NCBI GenBank assembly: GCA_964019055.1 | Contig: OZ025209.1 | Span: forward strand, 11,317,981-11,381,980 | DNA: 64,000 nucleotides | Origin: Anthopleura xanthogrammica | Lineage: Eukaryota > Cnidaria > Anthozoa > Actiniaria > Actiniidae | Reading direction: 5' to 3' | In this document: piece by piece, positions 19,741-33,100 of the stretch | Numbering within the stretch: the stretch's first letter is position 1 | How the letters are laid out: each line of letters opens with the position of its first letter | Notes under the pieces: model-generated | Databases searched by the model: none | Seen by the model: the letters and a program-made list of their open reading frames with translations, nothing else | What the model was told of the DNA's origin: nothing | Made by a program: the position numbers and the translations under genes

Positions 19741-22700
19741 CTCTATGATGGCACAGTGATAATGTTTATGATAAGATGTTTGTTATGCTGATGATGCTGT
19801 CGATGATGCTTGTGGTAGTTCTGATGATGATGATGATGATGATGATGGTGATGATAAATGCACTATTGACCTAGCTGTGCTTTCCCCAGTCCTCACAGGT
19901 TAAAAAAAAACAACACAGGAAATCCATGCGGCAAATACTATAAAATTGAATTACCCCGTTCAACGGTGATCTTTTATCGAACTTTCTGTCATTTCGAACG
20001 CCAGGTACAGGTTAACAGTCATAAAGAAAAGTAAATTCCAACATGTCTCAGGTTTACGTCGTACATTACGTCATCATATTCAACGCAACGTGCAAAGCGA
20101 GCGCGTTAAACGAAATTAGCAAAAATAAGAGTCAAGGGTATCATTAGGGTTGTCAAGTGTGCTGTCAAATAATTCATTCCATATAAGTTAGAATTTATAG
20201 AACGTGCAATGGCTTGATAAGAACGATATTTTAATCATAATGCTGGGATTTATTTTCTTTTTCTTTTTTGGGAGTTGGGGGGAGATACCTTGGGTTCCAC
20301 AAGCACTGCAGCGAGAGAGCCTCTAGAACCCAGGGTAGAGTAGAGAGGTTAAAAAAACGATATTATATCTATTCTGGGCAGGCTGGGGTACCGTTGCATG
20401 CGTGTGCGGAAAAGAGTGAGCCTAATATCAAAACTAGTGTTTCAGCTGACGGGCAGCCGCTTGGTAATTGCTAGTTTCCAATCATTCACAAGAGAATGAA
20501 ATAAAAAGACATGGCGGCCATGTTTGTGGATATACCACAGAAGACGAGTGACGAATCTTTTTCTAAATTCAAACGACAATAGCGCATTGCTGTGCGTGCT
20601 CTAACATCTCGTTATCGTGACTTCGCCCGCAAGCATCTACTCTAGGTGACTATTTGTAGAAAGGAACTTTTCCCTGATTATTGCTAAGCCAACACGTTTC
20701 AATTCACGACTGACAGATACTCAGATGCGTAATCTCTTTTCCCCAAGCAAGTATTTAGAGAATTAAACAAGCATTCAAGGTATTGCCTTACTTCAGGTAT
20801 AACGATTACTGTCTGCGAGATAACGTGAGTAGTTTTCTGTGATGTGAAGTGCGCTGTCTTTAGTTACTTTTCCATCAAAAAGCACTCGAGTTTGAAGTGG
20901 CCACTTCTTCGTTATACCTAAAAGTAATTAGCCTCCTTGTACACGATAAGATTGTCTCGAGTTTTGTTGAATTTGAGAAACTGATCTCGGAAGAGATAAA
21001 ACTGAATACAGACTGGAATTTAATTTTCTTCCACGAGTAGGGTTGCCTTTTGATTCATGCTCTCCTCCTCTCATAGGGAAATGACGTAAGTAGCTTGAGG
21101 ACTGTACACTAACTGCCCTCTCGGACGTGACTGGGTCCTTCGTCGGAGTAAAGACGCAGAATATCATTCATACTCCCGTGGAGTACAAACAGTTATACTC
21201 GCTAGTTTATTTGTCTACTTAGAGGGGATTAGAGGTTTTTTTTCTGTTTATTCTCCGGTACGCTTTCTGCGTTTCGTTCTCATTTAGTTAAAGATCAATT
21301 TCTAGATTCAATATTGAGTCAGAACCCTTCACCTTATTTAGCCGACTAGTGTACACAACAGAAGAGCTTCGTATTGTGTAAACTCGGAATATAATGTATA
21401 GCTGCACGTTTGGTATTGGAAAATCCACGATAAGAAGAGAAACCACACACCCGTCAGATCGATATCATTGCCGATATAGTTGTTTATTAAAAATTAGTAT
21501 GACACACGAAATTAAAATGTCGGTTTTTCACAACCCGTGTATTTGGAACGTGCGGTGAGGAGTAGACCGACCATTGAAAACGAGGGAGGGGGAGTGAAGC
21601 CTCTGCACTTTTATCCAGGAAAGTTATGTTCAGCAGATGTTATTGGTTGTTTGTTTGGTTACTTTTTGTTTGTTTTGGGTGTACATTAATTGGTTTTCTG
21701 ATTTGTTGCTGTTGCATAATATTTCCACCCAGTTCTATATTGTGTTTATGTTTTCTCTTTTTTCACTCAACACATCCTCATCATCCCCCCCCCTCCCCCC
21801 ACACACACACATACTACTCCTGTCCCCTCCTGTCCCTTTGTGGCCCATAACTTGATAAATCATCATTTCGGTCATGCATTATCCTGTTTTAATTAGGTTC
21901 GAGGTAAAATTAATTTGGCACTTTAACAAGTTCATTATTTAATCAGCACTTTATCTGGGCGCAGGCCGAGAAACCTCACAGACGTCCTTCCAATACAAAA
22001 CACATGCCCTGGAAGATATATATTGCAACTAGTGATGCAACTAGTGATGTTATATTTAGCTAGATTTGTGTGGTACTCAGTCGCCCGAACGTTTTTAATG
22101 TTTCGGTTGCTGTGCGCGTGTAATCACGATTAAGTTTTTGTATAATATCATATCAGCTTCCATCGTTGTTTCTAATGTTTACAGGGTTTGCCGGTATGGT
22201 TGCCTCTGCCAGATCTGTCAAAAACAGTTTGAGCGCCGGCCAAACCTCAATCAAAATCTGAAACAAGATTTCGACCTTCCTTTACTTCTAAGCACCATAT
22301 TGTTTTCATATATACTCGATTCACTACACGCCGCATTTTGGCCTCTTCTTATAGTTGTTACCCGACGTTATGCAGTACGAATTCGAAATCTTCACGAATG
22401 GATCCATATTTTCTGAGAGTGCATTCTCACGCTATTAAATTCTTAAAGATGTTCTAAAGATTAGAGATTACAAAAACAAATTTTTAGTACTGTACATCTT
22501 TAGTAAGAAAACCACAATATGACCTCCTCTGCTCTAGTCTAGACAACCCGAGACCAGCACAGAGCATGGGTGTAGCCTCGAGGTAACAATCTGGCCTACT
22601 TTCACAATTTATCTTTTACGTTGCTACGATAAATGAGTGATCCTTCTAGAAGACGGCAGGTGTGGCCTTCATTATTGGTAGTTTGAGTTTTTCTCACGCC

Positions 22701-23033
22701 GGGTTGGATCCCATGCATTGATAACCCAATTAAATCTCTTGTTCAACTTAACCTTCACCTCTCATGATAAGAAGAGGACTTTTCGGATTTGTAAAATTTT
22801 GATCCTAATTTTCAAATTTCTTGTAAAAACCGACATTGAAATTTGGCTGAAACTCAGTTCTAGGCGGAAATCTTGTTTTGGCTAGTTTATCCCGAAGCAG
22901 AAACGTGGATATGCCTTTTCGCCTATGCTCGTGTTTTACCCATGAACACCTTTGATTGGCATCTTAAAGGATCTGAATCTTGAAAACGTCTGATAACGAT
23001 AAACCAAGCTTCAAGAATGTTTGCTTGCTTGGC

Positions 23034-23333
23034 TCGATTGCTCAGGGCTATATAGACTATATACGACATTCAAACCGCACGACAATCAAAACTGAAACCC
23101 CCAAGGTCCCCAAGACAGCATAGATCAGAAGCGCATTCAGTTAATTTATTCGAGTCCTTCGGAAAGGTTTTCTAACAAGAAAAGTTTTCTGGCTCGATTG
23201 CTCAGGGCAATTACAACCTTTTAACCACACGGCAATCAAAACCATGAAGCCCCCAAGGTCCCGAAGACAGCATGGATCAGAAGCGCATTCAGTTGGTTTA
23301 TTGAGTCCTCCGGAAAGGTTTTCTGACACGATC
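23034..23333. repeat. Two-copy direct duplication, ~155 bp unit
   Basis: GGCTCGATTGCTCAGGGC ... CCCCCAAGGTCCC...AAGACAGCAT...AGAAGCGCATTCAGTT ... GGAAAGGTTTTCT occurs twice in tandem with small differences. Confidence 0.8.
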
Positions 23334-23959
23334 TAACTAAGGCTCATTTGCAATGTGCAATATATATGTTAAGGCTTTTCTTTTGTCGATATATAAGATG
23401 GGTACATTCACAAAAGCATTGGCTTGGCTCTTGCGGTTTGAACTGTCTGACCGTTTGAACAATGTAATCAAGAACAGGCCTTTCTTGTGCATTTTGGTTA
23501 AGGAACTATCATTAAAAATGCGTTGAAAAATTTGCCTCAGAGAAAAAATGCACTAAACTATTAGTTGCTTGTTGCGCAATTGCTTTAGAAAAGGTTTTCC
23601 CTTTAAAACAACGACAAACTCAGTTACCAAGTGCGTCATAAAAAATATGTTTAATTTCAACTTTGATGTCCTTGTTTAACAAAGGGCCATTCTTGTCGCG
23701 TAGCTTTCGATGTTACATTACTGTTTGCTTGAAACAAGGTACCTAAAAGTGCTAAAATGTTACTTTGTTAACTATAAAAACACATGGCATGATTAGTCTA
23801 AATGATCATTAAAATATATATCTGCTTAATTATAGCGTGTATTTTGCAGACTTTGTATTGGTTCTTCAATGCAGATCTTCATTGCATTTTCCTTCCTGTA
23901 GATGCATCATCATAAGATAAAGTAATTAAGAAAAGTCCCCGTTTCCCATCACTTGACAA

Positions 23960-24350
23960 AGGTACAATGCAATAGACAGATGGGATACTCGGTTTTCAGC
24001 TTTATTTTTCTATGTAAGGGTGTAGCTGTTTAAATGGATACTTTGTAGTCCATCCAGGAACCGCCAAGGAAAGGATACAATAGGCCGATGGCATCATGGC
24101 CCGTATTATCCTCAGTTTTAAAATTCTTTTATGGGTGGGTGTGGCTGGTGCAGGGACACTTAGCAGCCCATCCAGGAACAATGGTCAACGGGATGCAATA
24201 TGCAAATAGCATGCACTCTTGTTTTTCAGCTTTACATTCTTTAAGGGTGTAGCTAGCTAAAGAGACACAGTATTGCACCCGAACAAGGATAGGATGTAAT
24301 AGTCAGATGGTGTGCTCTTTTTATCCTCAATTATCCTCAATTCTCTTTTA
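23960..24350. repeat. Diverged minisatellite, ~100-120 bp unit
   Basis: About three to four imperfect units sharing the words AATAGNCAGATGG, TTTTCAGCTTTA, AAGGGTGTAGCT and CCATCCAGGAAC. Confidence 0.6.
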
Positions 24351-24704
24351 CTTGAAATTTATATCCCCAATATCCAATAACCAAATTTCATTTCCAGTGC
24401 AATTACGAGCGAATCCTAGGCCTATTTTAACCCATCAGGTCCTTTCTAAAAGCTTGTTACTTTCCGGCACGTTAAACTTTCTGAAAAAGTATTAAATTGC
24501 TCTTCCTTCAACGATCACAGCTGTAAAACCCATGCTCTATTCCAAAGCTTAACTTCTTTATAATGTTTTGTTGTTGTCTGGAATACTTAATTAAGTTTGT
24601 CCCGGCATTTTCGTGTTCAGGTTTTGTCTCATTTTTACTGAATGGATCAAGTGTAACCACGACTATTGAAATGATAGGCTTCTGGTAAAAGGCCATGAGT
24701 TATT

Positions 24705-24813
24705 AGTCTACTTAGCAGCCGTTTTTAGTTTTCGATCCATTCCCCCACGGTCCATTAGAGTAATGGACCGTGGGGGAATAGAACGAAAACTAAAAACGGC
24801 TGCTAAGGAGACT
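24705..24813. repeat. Near-perfect palindrome
   Basis: AGTCTACTTAGCAGCCGTTTTTAG... is mirrored by ...CTAAAAACGGCTGCTAAGGAGACT around an inner CCACGGTCCATTA / TAATGGACCGTGG; the stem is about 50 bp with almost no loop. Such structure is typical of a MITE. Confidence 0.85.
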
Positions 24814-25139
24814 ACTGATTTATAGAATAGAAAAAATCTTCATTGGGTCGGACAGGAACTGAAATTTGCTTGGGACCTACTGATCCAAGCCACTTTACCT
24901 CAAATTGTACCCTCTACAGCGACAATTTTTATGACTGACTTATTCTTTTATAGCTCTACTTTTTGTATTTAACAACAAACGTCCCTCTTAGAACATGAAT
25001 ACATATCATTTCAGCGTAAATACAATATTCAAAAAAATCTTACGGAATCAAATGTTGTTAAAGTGAGTTCACCGGCGGCGACTTATATATCTTGACAACG
25101 CATCCACCAACCTTATGAAAGCAAACAAAACGAATTTAC

Positions 25140-25448
25140 CCACTTGTAAAGGTTCCAAGCATTCCAAGACTCAAAGAGTCAACGTAATTTTGGGCTGGGA
25201 CCGGAACGTTGTTGATGGCGGCCTCACAAATTAGGAGGCCGCCTTCCGCTGTTTTACTATTTCTAATTGTAACCGACCATGTGGGCTTGACACCCGCCAT
25301 AAATAGTTCCATTTTGTTGATAATTATGAATGCAAAGTGCTTCTTGTTCTTGCGGTTGGAACCGGAAATATGAAATACATGTGACGACAATATGGGGTCT
25401 TCAGAAGCATCATTGAGCGATATTTTTAACCTTGCTAATGAAGTGGAT
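25140..25448 (-). CDS. Candidate orphan coding exon, unknown protein
   Basis: A 309-base stretch open throughout in one frame. It is bounded by a plausible 3' splice site (CGCTACAG at its 5' end) and a good 5' splice site (AGTGG/GTAAAT), entering and leaving in phase 2. The encoded ~102 residues look protein-like: charged and hydrophobic residues alternate, and segments such as HFAFIIINKMELFMAG, KPTWSVTIRN and GGLLICEAAINNVPVPA suggest a beta-rich domain. I do not recognise the family and found no partner exons on either side, so it could be part of a gene with distant exons, a relict exon, or chance. Confidence 0.35.
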
Positions 25449-27126
25449 CTGTAGCGATAGAGTTAAAATAAACTTTATCTTACTCTACTTATAGCTTAAG
25501 ATCGTTCTATGATTATATAAATGAAAAATATGCGATGCCAGAATTCCCGATTTTGAGATAACGCTTTGGGGTGCATCAAAAATTGGGCGAGGCTGTCTGC
25601 AACGAATAGAGACACAAGAGATCTACTGAGGATATCATAAAATGGCTTTTTATTCTAGTTGTTTGCATGGTTAATTGTTCGTAGGATTGTGTAATTGTTA
25701 AGCCATGTCGGTAAGCCTCCTCAGGGTGGCCCCTACTTCCTGGTTCTTATATTTTGTCTGCTGGTGGTTCCGACAAGTTTTTGTCAATTTGTCATACCGT
25801 GTCATCCCATTATTTTTGGCCTTATGGAAACCACGCAAACTTTTTCTAATTCATATTCCTGTAAATGTACTTTCCTAACATTTAAATACAACTGATCCAC
25901 AAGAGCTTCATATTGAAAAAAGTCTTTTCATCCAACAAAACTGAAGAGTTAGTTGGCAAAATAAACGCCCACGCAATGCCTTGAAATTCTTTAGTCAGTA
26001 CTGTGAACTGTACTTGTAAAAACCGGCTTAATTCATAATATAACATAAAGAGTTCGAACCTAAAATTACGTAAAGAGAGGGCTAAGCACCACTGATTACA
26101 TCTCAGTCAGATGGCCTTTTTTGCAAAGGAGTTCATCGCTCATGAAGTGTGAATATATAATAAGATTCGAATTGTCATCTTTAAATCTTGCTAAACTGTG
26201 AAATATTGATCGTCTAAATGTGCCGGTAACTCTTCTACGTAAGCGTGCATTTGGCCTGTGATCAATAATCTGAATGGTGCGTGTGCAAAACAAGCGTTAT
26301 CTATGATCCAAATCTTGCGTGTCATACTAAATGCCATGACGTTTGCACAGAGATCTGAGTCAAGGACTTTATCAGAAACGGTGGGATGGAATACTTTATT
26401 ATTGATGTAAGCTTGCCCCTCACGTCAGCTTTGACCTCGGGTGACTGTCTCGGTGCTACCTTCCATGAGGCCCGATAATATCTCTTCACTTGTGTGACGG
26501 GCTGAGCAAAACGTCTTTTAGTCTTCATATGTGACAAGACATCGATTGAATCTTTCAAGTAAACAGATTGCCATCTAATTTATAAGAAGCGGGCTTACGA
26601 AGACAAACAAGTTCTGGCTTTTTTTCAAAAGAGCGGAGAATAGGAACATTTCGCCAAAACACCGCAAGATTAAGATCAGAAGATTTGTGGGAAAGCGATG
26701 GTTTTCGCGCCTCGGTGATGCGACATTGATGGGATTCCTTAGCTTCCCCTTGCGCGCCCTTGCGCAGGAGTGTGCCCCAGTAACAATGAATATTGTCATA
26801 AATCAATCGTTATCCTTTTCTTTTATTACGTTTCCACTGATGTAACAATCCTCAGTTTGTGATGAACATGATATTCATCCAACTCATCCATTCGCACTGA
26901 ACCGGGACGTTCCATTTAATTGACTCGTCGATACGTAACATTGTCCTTCAAATCAATTGGCTTTGACACGTTGCCAGGCCGGTAAAGATATCCTGTAACT
27001 TCCGGCGAGCCGACACGAGTTCTCTGACAGCGTGCGGCTTATGCGCAGAAAAACATCCATTTGACCCAAACACAGCGCAAGAGAGATCAGTCTACTAACA
27101 ATCACTAAACAGTCAAGAGATCCAAG

Positions 27127-30100
27127 ATGCTGCGTGCCGTGTGGGGATTTGTTTTGCTTTGCCTTTTGGCGATCACCACTCTGGTATCAGGACAGTGCGA
27201 CCAGAGAGACCGAGGTGGCCCTCTTATATGTTGTAGCGGACGAAATAGTACTTGTGCTGCGGAGAGATACGAGAGCGACGGCAAGGACCAGCCAGCTGAA
27301 CTGAGAAGAAAAGTATGCTTCTGTGATGCCTTCTGCGAACCCGCCGGGGACTGTTGTCCCGACTTTAAACGCGTGAAAGAAGAATGTAAACTTAAAGGTA
27401 AGTGGAATGTATTTCCATGACCATCTGCGTCTCAGATGTGTTACCATCTTCAAGACTTTTCTAGTCCTCTTGACTTTTCTCCTTTTGAATCCGTCAAAAT
27501 GCGATAAACTATATTTGAAATCTTTCCAAATTCTTCTATGATTAACTGAGAACGATAGTGCTCTAGTTAATTCAAAATTATTCAACTGAGCACGAGATAG
27601 TTTTCTTAAGATTACTTGAAGCGTGGCGACTTCCGATTTATCAAGTTGAAGCTTACTTATTGATTTAATTTATAATAATCATCGCTACGCTGAGTTCGCT
27701 AGGGTTTAGGATACTTTCTAGGAGAGCTTGTATCGTGGAAACCGTGTTCTGTTTTAGTCTTGTTAGGCTTGGAGGGGATTGATCTGATTGTCCATATGAC
27801 CCCAGGGAGTGATTGACTTTTTAATGCATCTTTCTTATCACTGCCTCGAGAAGGGATGATAGGGTTGCGGTGCCTTAGGATTTAGCGGTAATCATGGGAA
27901 ATAGTTGACGAATTTGAGAACCTCGCGTATAGAATGACCTTTTGGTGCGTGCGAATCGAGTTCGGAATCATGACGCAAATTCAGGGTCAACTTTTATACT
28001 TCAGGATTTTTATTCTCCCCTCTTCATAAGCGTAACATTACATCCAACTTGACCTTGGAGAGAGACGATATCTTCGTTCAGATGGTAATGGAATTATTAA
28101 ACGAAAAAATCCTCTAATTTTAGACCATAAATTGGCTATAGTTTATATGAGATAACTATTGCGTGAATCTGGGATTTACATTAGGTATACAGGACCAATC
28201 CCTAAATAAACACGTTAAACTAACCTTAGTACAACACAAATCCTCTTACGGTCAGTCTATGGTATATTTTAGTATACTCTATTTTAACAGTTCTAACGCG
28301 AAGATATTCGCTTTTATCTCCCTACCATAATCTTTACATGATCTTTCTAGAAATATCCGTCGCCAGGGCATTTGTTAGGCTATAGCCCAAAAAATCTCAA
28401 ACGTTTGAATTTGTAAAATTTATGTGTTTCATGATCAAACTTTGGGTCGAAAGCAGAAACCAAAATTAAGTGGATTAGGATGTAATTTGAGAGTGGTTTG
28501 GTGTCATCGAAAGAAAAAGTCGCCTTTTGAAAAGGAACTTCAAAACAAGAGTCCTTTGAAATGTCATTCTGTTTGAACACACAAAGCCAAGAATCATTCA
28601 CATTTAATTGTCATTGCTTACAGTTCAAGTCATCTGTTGATATACTATTTGAACAAAACAGAACAAAGAGAGTTTTTGCATAAGAATAGTGCTCAGTGGA
28701 CAAGAGAATTCTATTGTCCCCAAAATTCAGTTCAATAGGAATTTGTTACTTGTGGTTTGCTGTAGCAAAACAATTGCAATTGGAGTAAGTTTTTCTTATA
28801 ATTTTTGATGGTCTAAGATGAACAATATTTGAAAGTGGATTTGGCTTTGCATGTGAGGGTTCTAGGCCATCACTGCCTTCTTCTGTGATCATTTGTTAAG
28901 ATGTGGCTAATTTTAGATTTTTAAGTTTAATGATGGGATTTTTGCAGAGTTTATTGTTCTTGGTTAGACGATGCCTTCACTTTCGTCGCTGCCCTGAAAC
29001 AACCACTAGGTTGATCGAGTTAAGTTGAACCGACGAACAACTTTTCAATGTCTTGCTTTGAGACTTGAATTTCCTGGACGATAAATGTTCTGTTTCACTT
29101 GACTTTGGACGTCTGTAGAACGATGTATGCCTTGTTTTGATCGCAGCCTCTTGTGTCCTTCCGTTCCACATAACCATGTATTGTTCTCACTGTCAGTTGG
29201 CCATCTTCAGGCCAAGGTCGTATCACTGCAACTATAACCATCTTATCTCATCAACATTTGAAAGAATGGTTGGTCATGTCAGCGTTTTAATGTCAAACCC
29301 AAGGAGGACCTATCGATAAAATCTCAACCAAATACACAACAAAGATCCAAGCAAATAGAGACGAAAAGGTGGCTTCCTTATGGACATAAATAGCATACGG
29401 GGGGTTGACGTTTGATTTGTTTTTGCCCCAAACGACCTCGTGGCATTCATGCAGTGAGAAATATTTAGGGTTGTAAGTTGGCATAGTCTAATTTCATCCC
29501 AATCAGAAACTCCGTCTATTTATGAACATTTCCCGCCAAGAAACCTATGACGTCACATGGCGTATTCAGCCACATCCATTCCAACGTTGATCGGCGTACG
29601 TAGATTAGGTGTCGGATTTTCAATTGCATAAAATATTTGTGGTTTTATGTCGTGTCAATCTGAATTGAAATCTTTCGAGAGCTTCTATTAATTAAGATGG
29701 CAGGTATACAAGAGTTGACAAAGACAAAACAGTCTTCATTATACTCTTTGGTGCACAGTGACAGGTCAATACACCTTTCTTTGTAATGCCTTTTTGTCGT
29801 GATTCAAGTGAAAATGCTCAACCACATGGTAACAACTGTAAAATTAATGTACAGTGAAATCACAAAGTGTTAAATTTTGGACGGCCATTTCACTTCACAC
29901 AATAAAAAGGAATCTAAAGACAGCCAGGGAAAGATTAAGGAATGATATGGGATTTGGGAAATGGAAAAAAAGATTGTTAATTAAGAAAATATCTTGTAAT
30001 GCTTGAGGACTTAAATCAGCAGAGAGAATTTCCACCTTAAAATGCTTCCGGTAAAGAAAAATAATATTCAAGAGAATGACGTGATTTGGGAAATGGAAAA

Positions 30101-33100
30101 TTTTAATTTGTTTAAAATCAACAGAACATCTTGATAGGGCCTGAGGACCCAAATCAGTACAGAGCCAGAGAGAGAGATCTAGAAAGAGAGAGAGTTTCAT
30201 TCGATTTCAGAAAGGGAAAGTGGGTAGGGAGTGCTTTGAAAAACGTGTACTTTTTTGGCCACAATTCTTATGATAATAATAAAAAAAATAGCTGATCTTG
30301 ACTTTCCAATGGTTTCCAAATTCAAGCCATTTGATTGGTTGATAAAAATGTTATCGCTTTTTGATTGATTCATACCAACGTGCACGTGGAAGCCATTATC
30401 AGCCACATAACCGTACGTTTCCCACTAATTTGCAATCTTTTCCATTATCAGCCTCTTTAAAACCAAGCTCGACCTTGGACGAAAGGAATTCCAACCTTTT
30501 CATACTTGCAATAACTTTCTCCCCTAATCGTTTTCAGGATTTACTTTCCGCGCTCAACCTTTCACCTAACTAAAATGTTTCCCTGATGGGATTTGCCGAT
30601 TTTCCACTGTTTGCCCAGATTGATATCAGACACAGATATACCTTGGTCCAGACATGTGAAGGAATTACAAATAGGTTAAGAAAGAATAACTTAAATGCTT
30701 CTAATATTAGCCCATGTCGTTCAGTTTCTCACTGAGTATTTAAACAAACATTATCAAGTTAAAAATAGCCTGCTGGGAATGTAGGACTAAGAAAATCTAG
30801 GTTTAGCCAAAGTAGACAGACCCTTGGCCTTGAGATTAGATTTACAAATGTACTTGCCTTTTTGAAAGCATTTGAGTACCGGGACACAGGTATCCCGATA
30901 TAGGCAATATGAGGCTACATACTCTTCTTTACAAATTTACTCATTTTTCGATTTGAACAGGTTTTCGTGCATCTGCCTTAGCGGCAAGGATATGCCTTAA
31001 TGGCTGGTATCTCGATTAGTCCCTATGAAAATTATTGACTTGCGTGTTGATTCTTTTGAGTCTCCTCGAAATAATATGCTTTTTGAAGGTTTCTTTGGAA
31101 AACTTAAAGAAAGAAAGAAAAAATCTTTGCTTTCATCTATTTAGAGCCTAGCAAAATGATCTTAATGATAAGAAGCTAGTTAACAAGAAAATACTAAAAT
31201 CAAATTGTTTTCGAAGGGATGTGTGACTTTTTTAATTTTCCTATTCGCATTAAAGATAATTTTGGAAGAGGTCTACGCAACCTAAGCTTGTTACAAATAT
31301 ACAAAAACGAACCGAAATGTCTTTTACAAACGAGAAAAGAAAAACAAGAATTCCTAGCATTATAGGGTTGTTAATTGTCAAATAACCACATCATCAATCA
31401 GTACAGATTGAATGCTATTATGAACCAGTGCCAAGAGCAATCTCTGCTGACAGGTATTAAAATACCTTGTTCTTCAACAGGATTTTCACTGATTCAATTA
31501 TGAAAATCCTATACTTATTATCCTTGTCAGGCTCTTAAGAATTATGATCAATGTTTGTTTGATTGTCTAAAATCTTATTAAACATAACTTACTCAGGTGA
31601 GGATAACACCAGGTTTCTGCAGACAATGTCGGATGTTTTCACTGTAGCCGACGGTGTGTTTTGCTATGTTGAAGTTCTTATGGCTAAAGTTGAAAGAAGA
31701 GGTCGAAGCTGTTTTTGGAGAACATTCTTCAGATCAAGAAGCTTGAACTGATGAGATTTTCGAAGAATGTTTTTTTTAGAAAAATCCATTTACCCTAAAA
31801 TGAGTTCATCCAAAATTGTGGATTTGTCTTTGTTGAAATTGTGTTATATTTATTCGTGTGCAAACTAAAAACTGAAATCATCTAATCATTTGTGCCCTGC
31901 AAGCACGTTTTGCACTATACATAACCTAAACCTCACAGAAACGACCAATTTGACTAAAGCATTTGTTGTTCGTATTCAGCAGGTTTACGCGTTTGAAGTG
32001 CACAGTTGTACATGACACGAATGCCATTAAAACAACATTTTCAACTAGACCAAATAATCCTTTTTATCTTTTTAAAAGTTTAAATTTCAAAAAAAAAAAC
32101 AATTTTTATAAGATTTTAATCTCTTTTTGTTCCGCTATGTCTTTTTTTCGGTAGCTTAAACTTACATCAATGCTCTAATTGTTCAACCCTTAATTGGTTT
32201 AGACACTGCACAGTTGTCAAATGATGTACTAACTGCATACCTCGAATTCAAATAGTCTTTCAACCTAAAAACATGAAAATTATACTACTGAGACCTTGAT
32301 GTTGTCGAAACACTAAAAAGAGTGTCAGAGGAACGATATTGGAAAAAAATTATGGATCTCGTGATAGTGTACAAGATTGATCAATATAAAGTCGGCATTT
32401 TGTACTTTTGTCCACAACAGCCTGTCAACAAAACATTGATACACAAGACAGCAAAAGAACACATTTCTCACAACCTCAAGATTTTTAAAGGTTTTCCCAA
32501 ACGTTTAGTTGTTCGGATTTGGTTTGTTTATTTATATTTATTTTATGATGGTAAAGGAATAATAGTCTGTTGCTAAGGCTATAAGATGATTTCAGTGCTG
32601 ATGGACATACACACGCGCCGCTTATTTGCGTTAAGTTGCAGACTAATACATTACAAAGCACCTCCACAGATGTTCGAATTCTAGCTGCTCATGGGTTAAA
32701 TATTTTGAATTTTTTATGCACAGCAAAATCCGTGTCAAAGTGTCCTGGAACTTGTATATATAGAACTTGTCGAGACGTATGTCAAAACTAAGGTAGCTCA
32801 CTCGAGTGTTCGTGGAAAATCCTCCAAATGTGTTATAATCTATATTTGCTTTGTACATCAATAACTCATCATTAAACAAATCATTTTAGAACTTAGACGT
32901 AAGCTCTACAAGGAACTTATTTTTGACGTTTTCTGTATTCAAGGCCGCCATGTTGGATGAACACGAACAGTTTTCTTTGGTTTCTTTCGATATTTCCTCA
33001 ACCAAGATGACGGCTACGTCTTTTGGTATTTCATTCTTTTGGTAGCTGTAATCATGATGCTAACAAAGTATGCTTTCATATAAGTTTGTTTCCTTTCTTC

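Larger units (their letters stand above)
18024..27126. other. Gene-poor 9 kb between MMAB and the SBSPON-like gene
   Basis: Apart from one candidate minus-strand exon (25140-25448) I see no supported coding sequence. The stretch holds palindromic elements at 18178, 18533, 19585 and 24705, a tandem duplication at 23034-23333, a diverged minisatellite at 23960-24350, a GAT trinucleotide run near 19826 and C-rich low complexity near 21786. Open frames here are short and lack family resemblance. Confidence 0.55.

Noticed and set aside
26555..26806. Two overlapping minus-strand ORFs (83 and 74 residues)
   Set aside because: Two frames open at once over the same bases, no splice context or family resemblance; probably chance.
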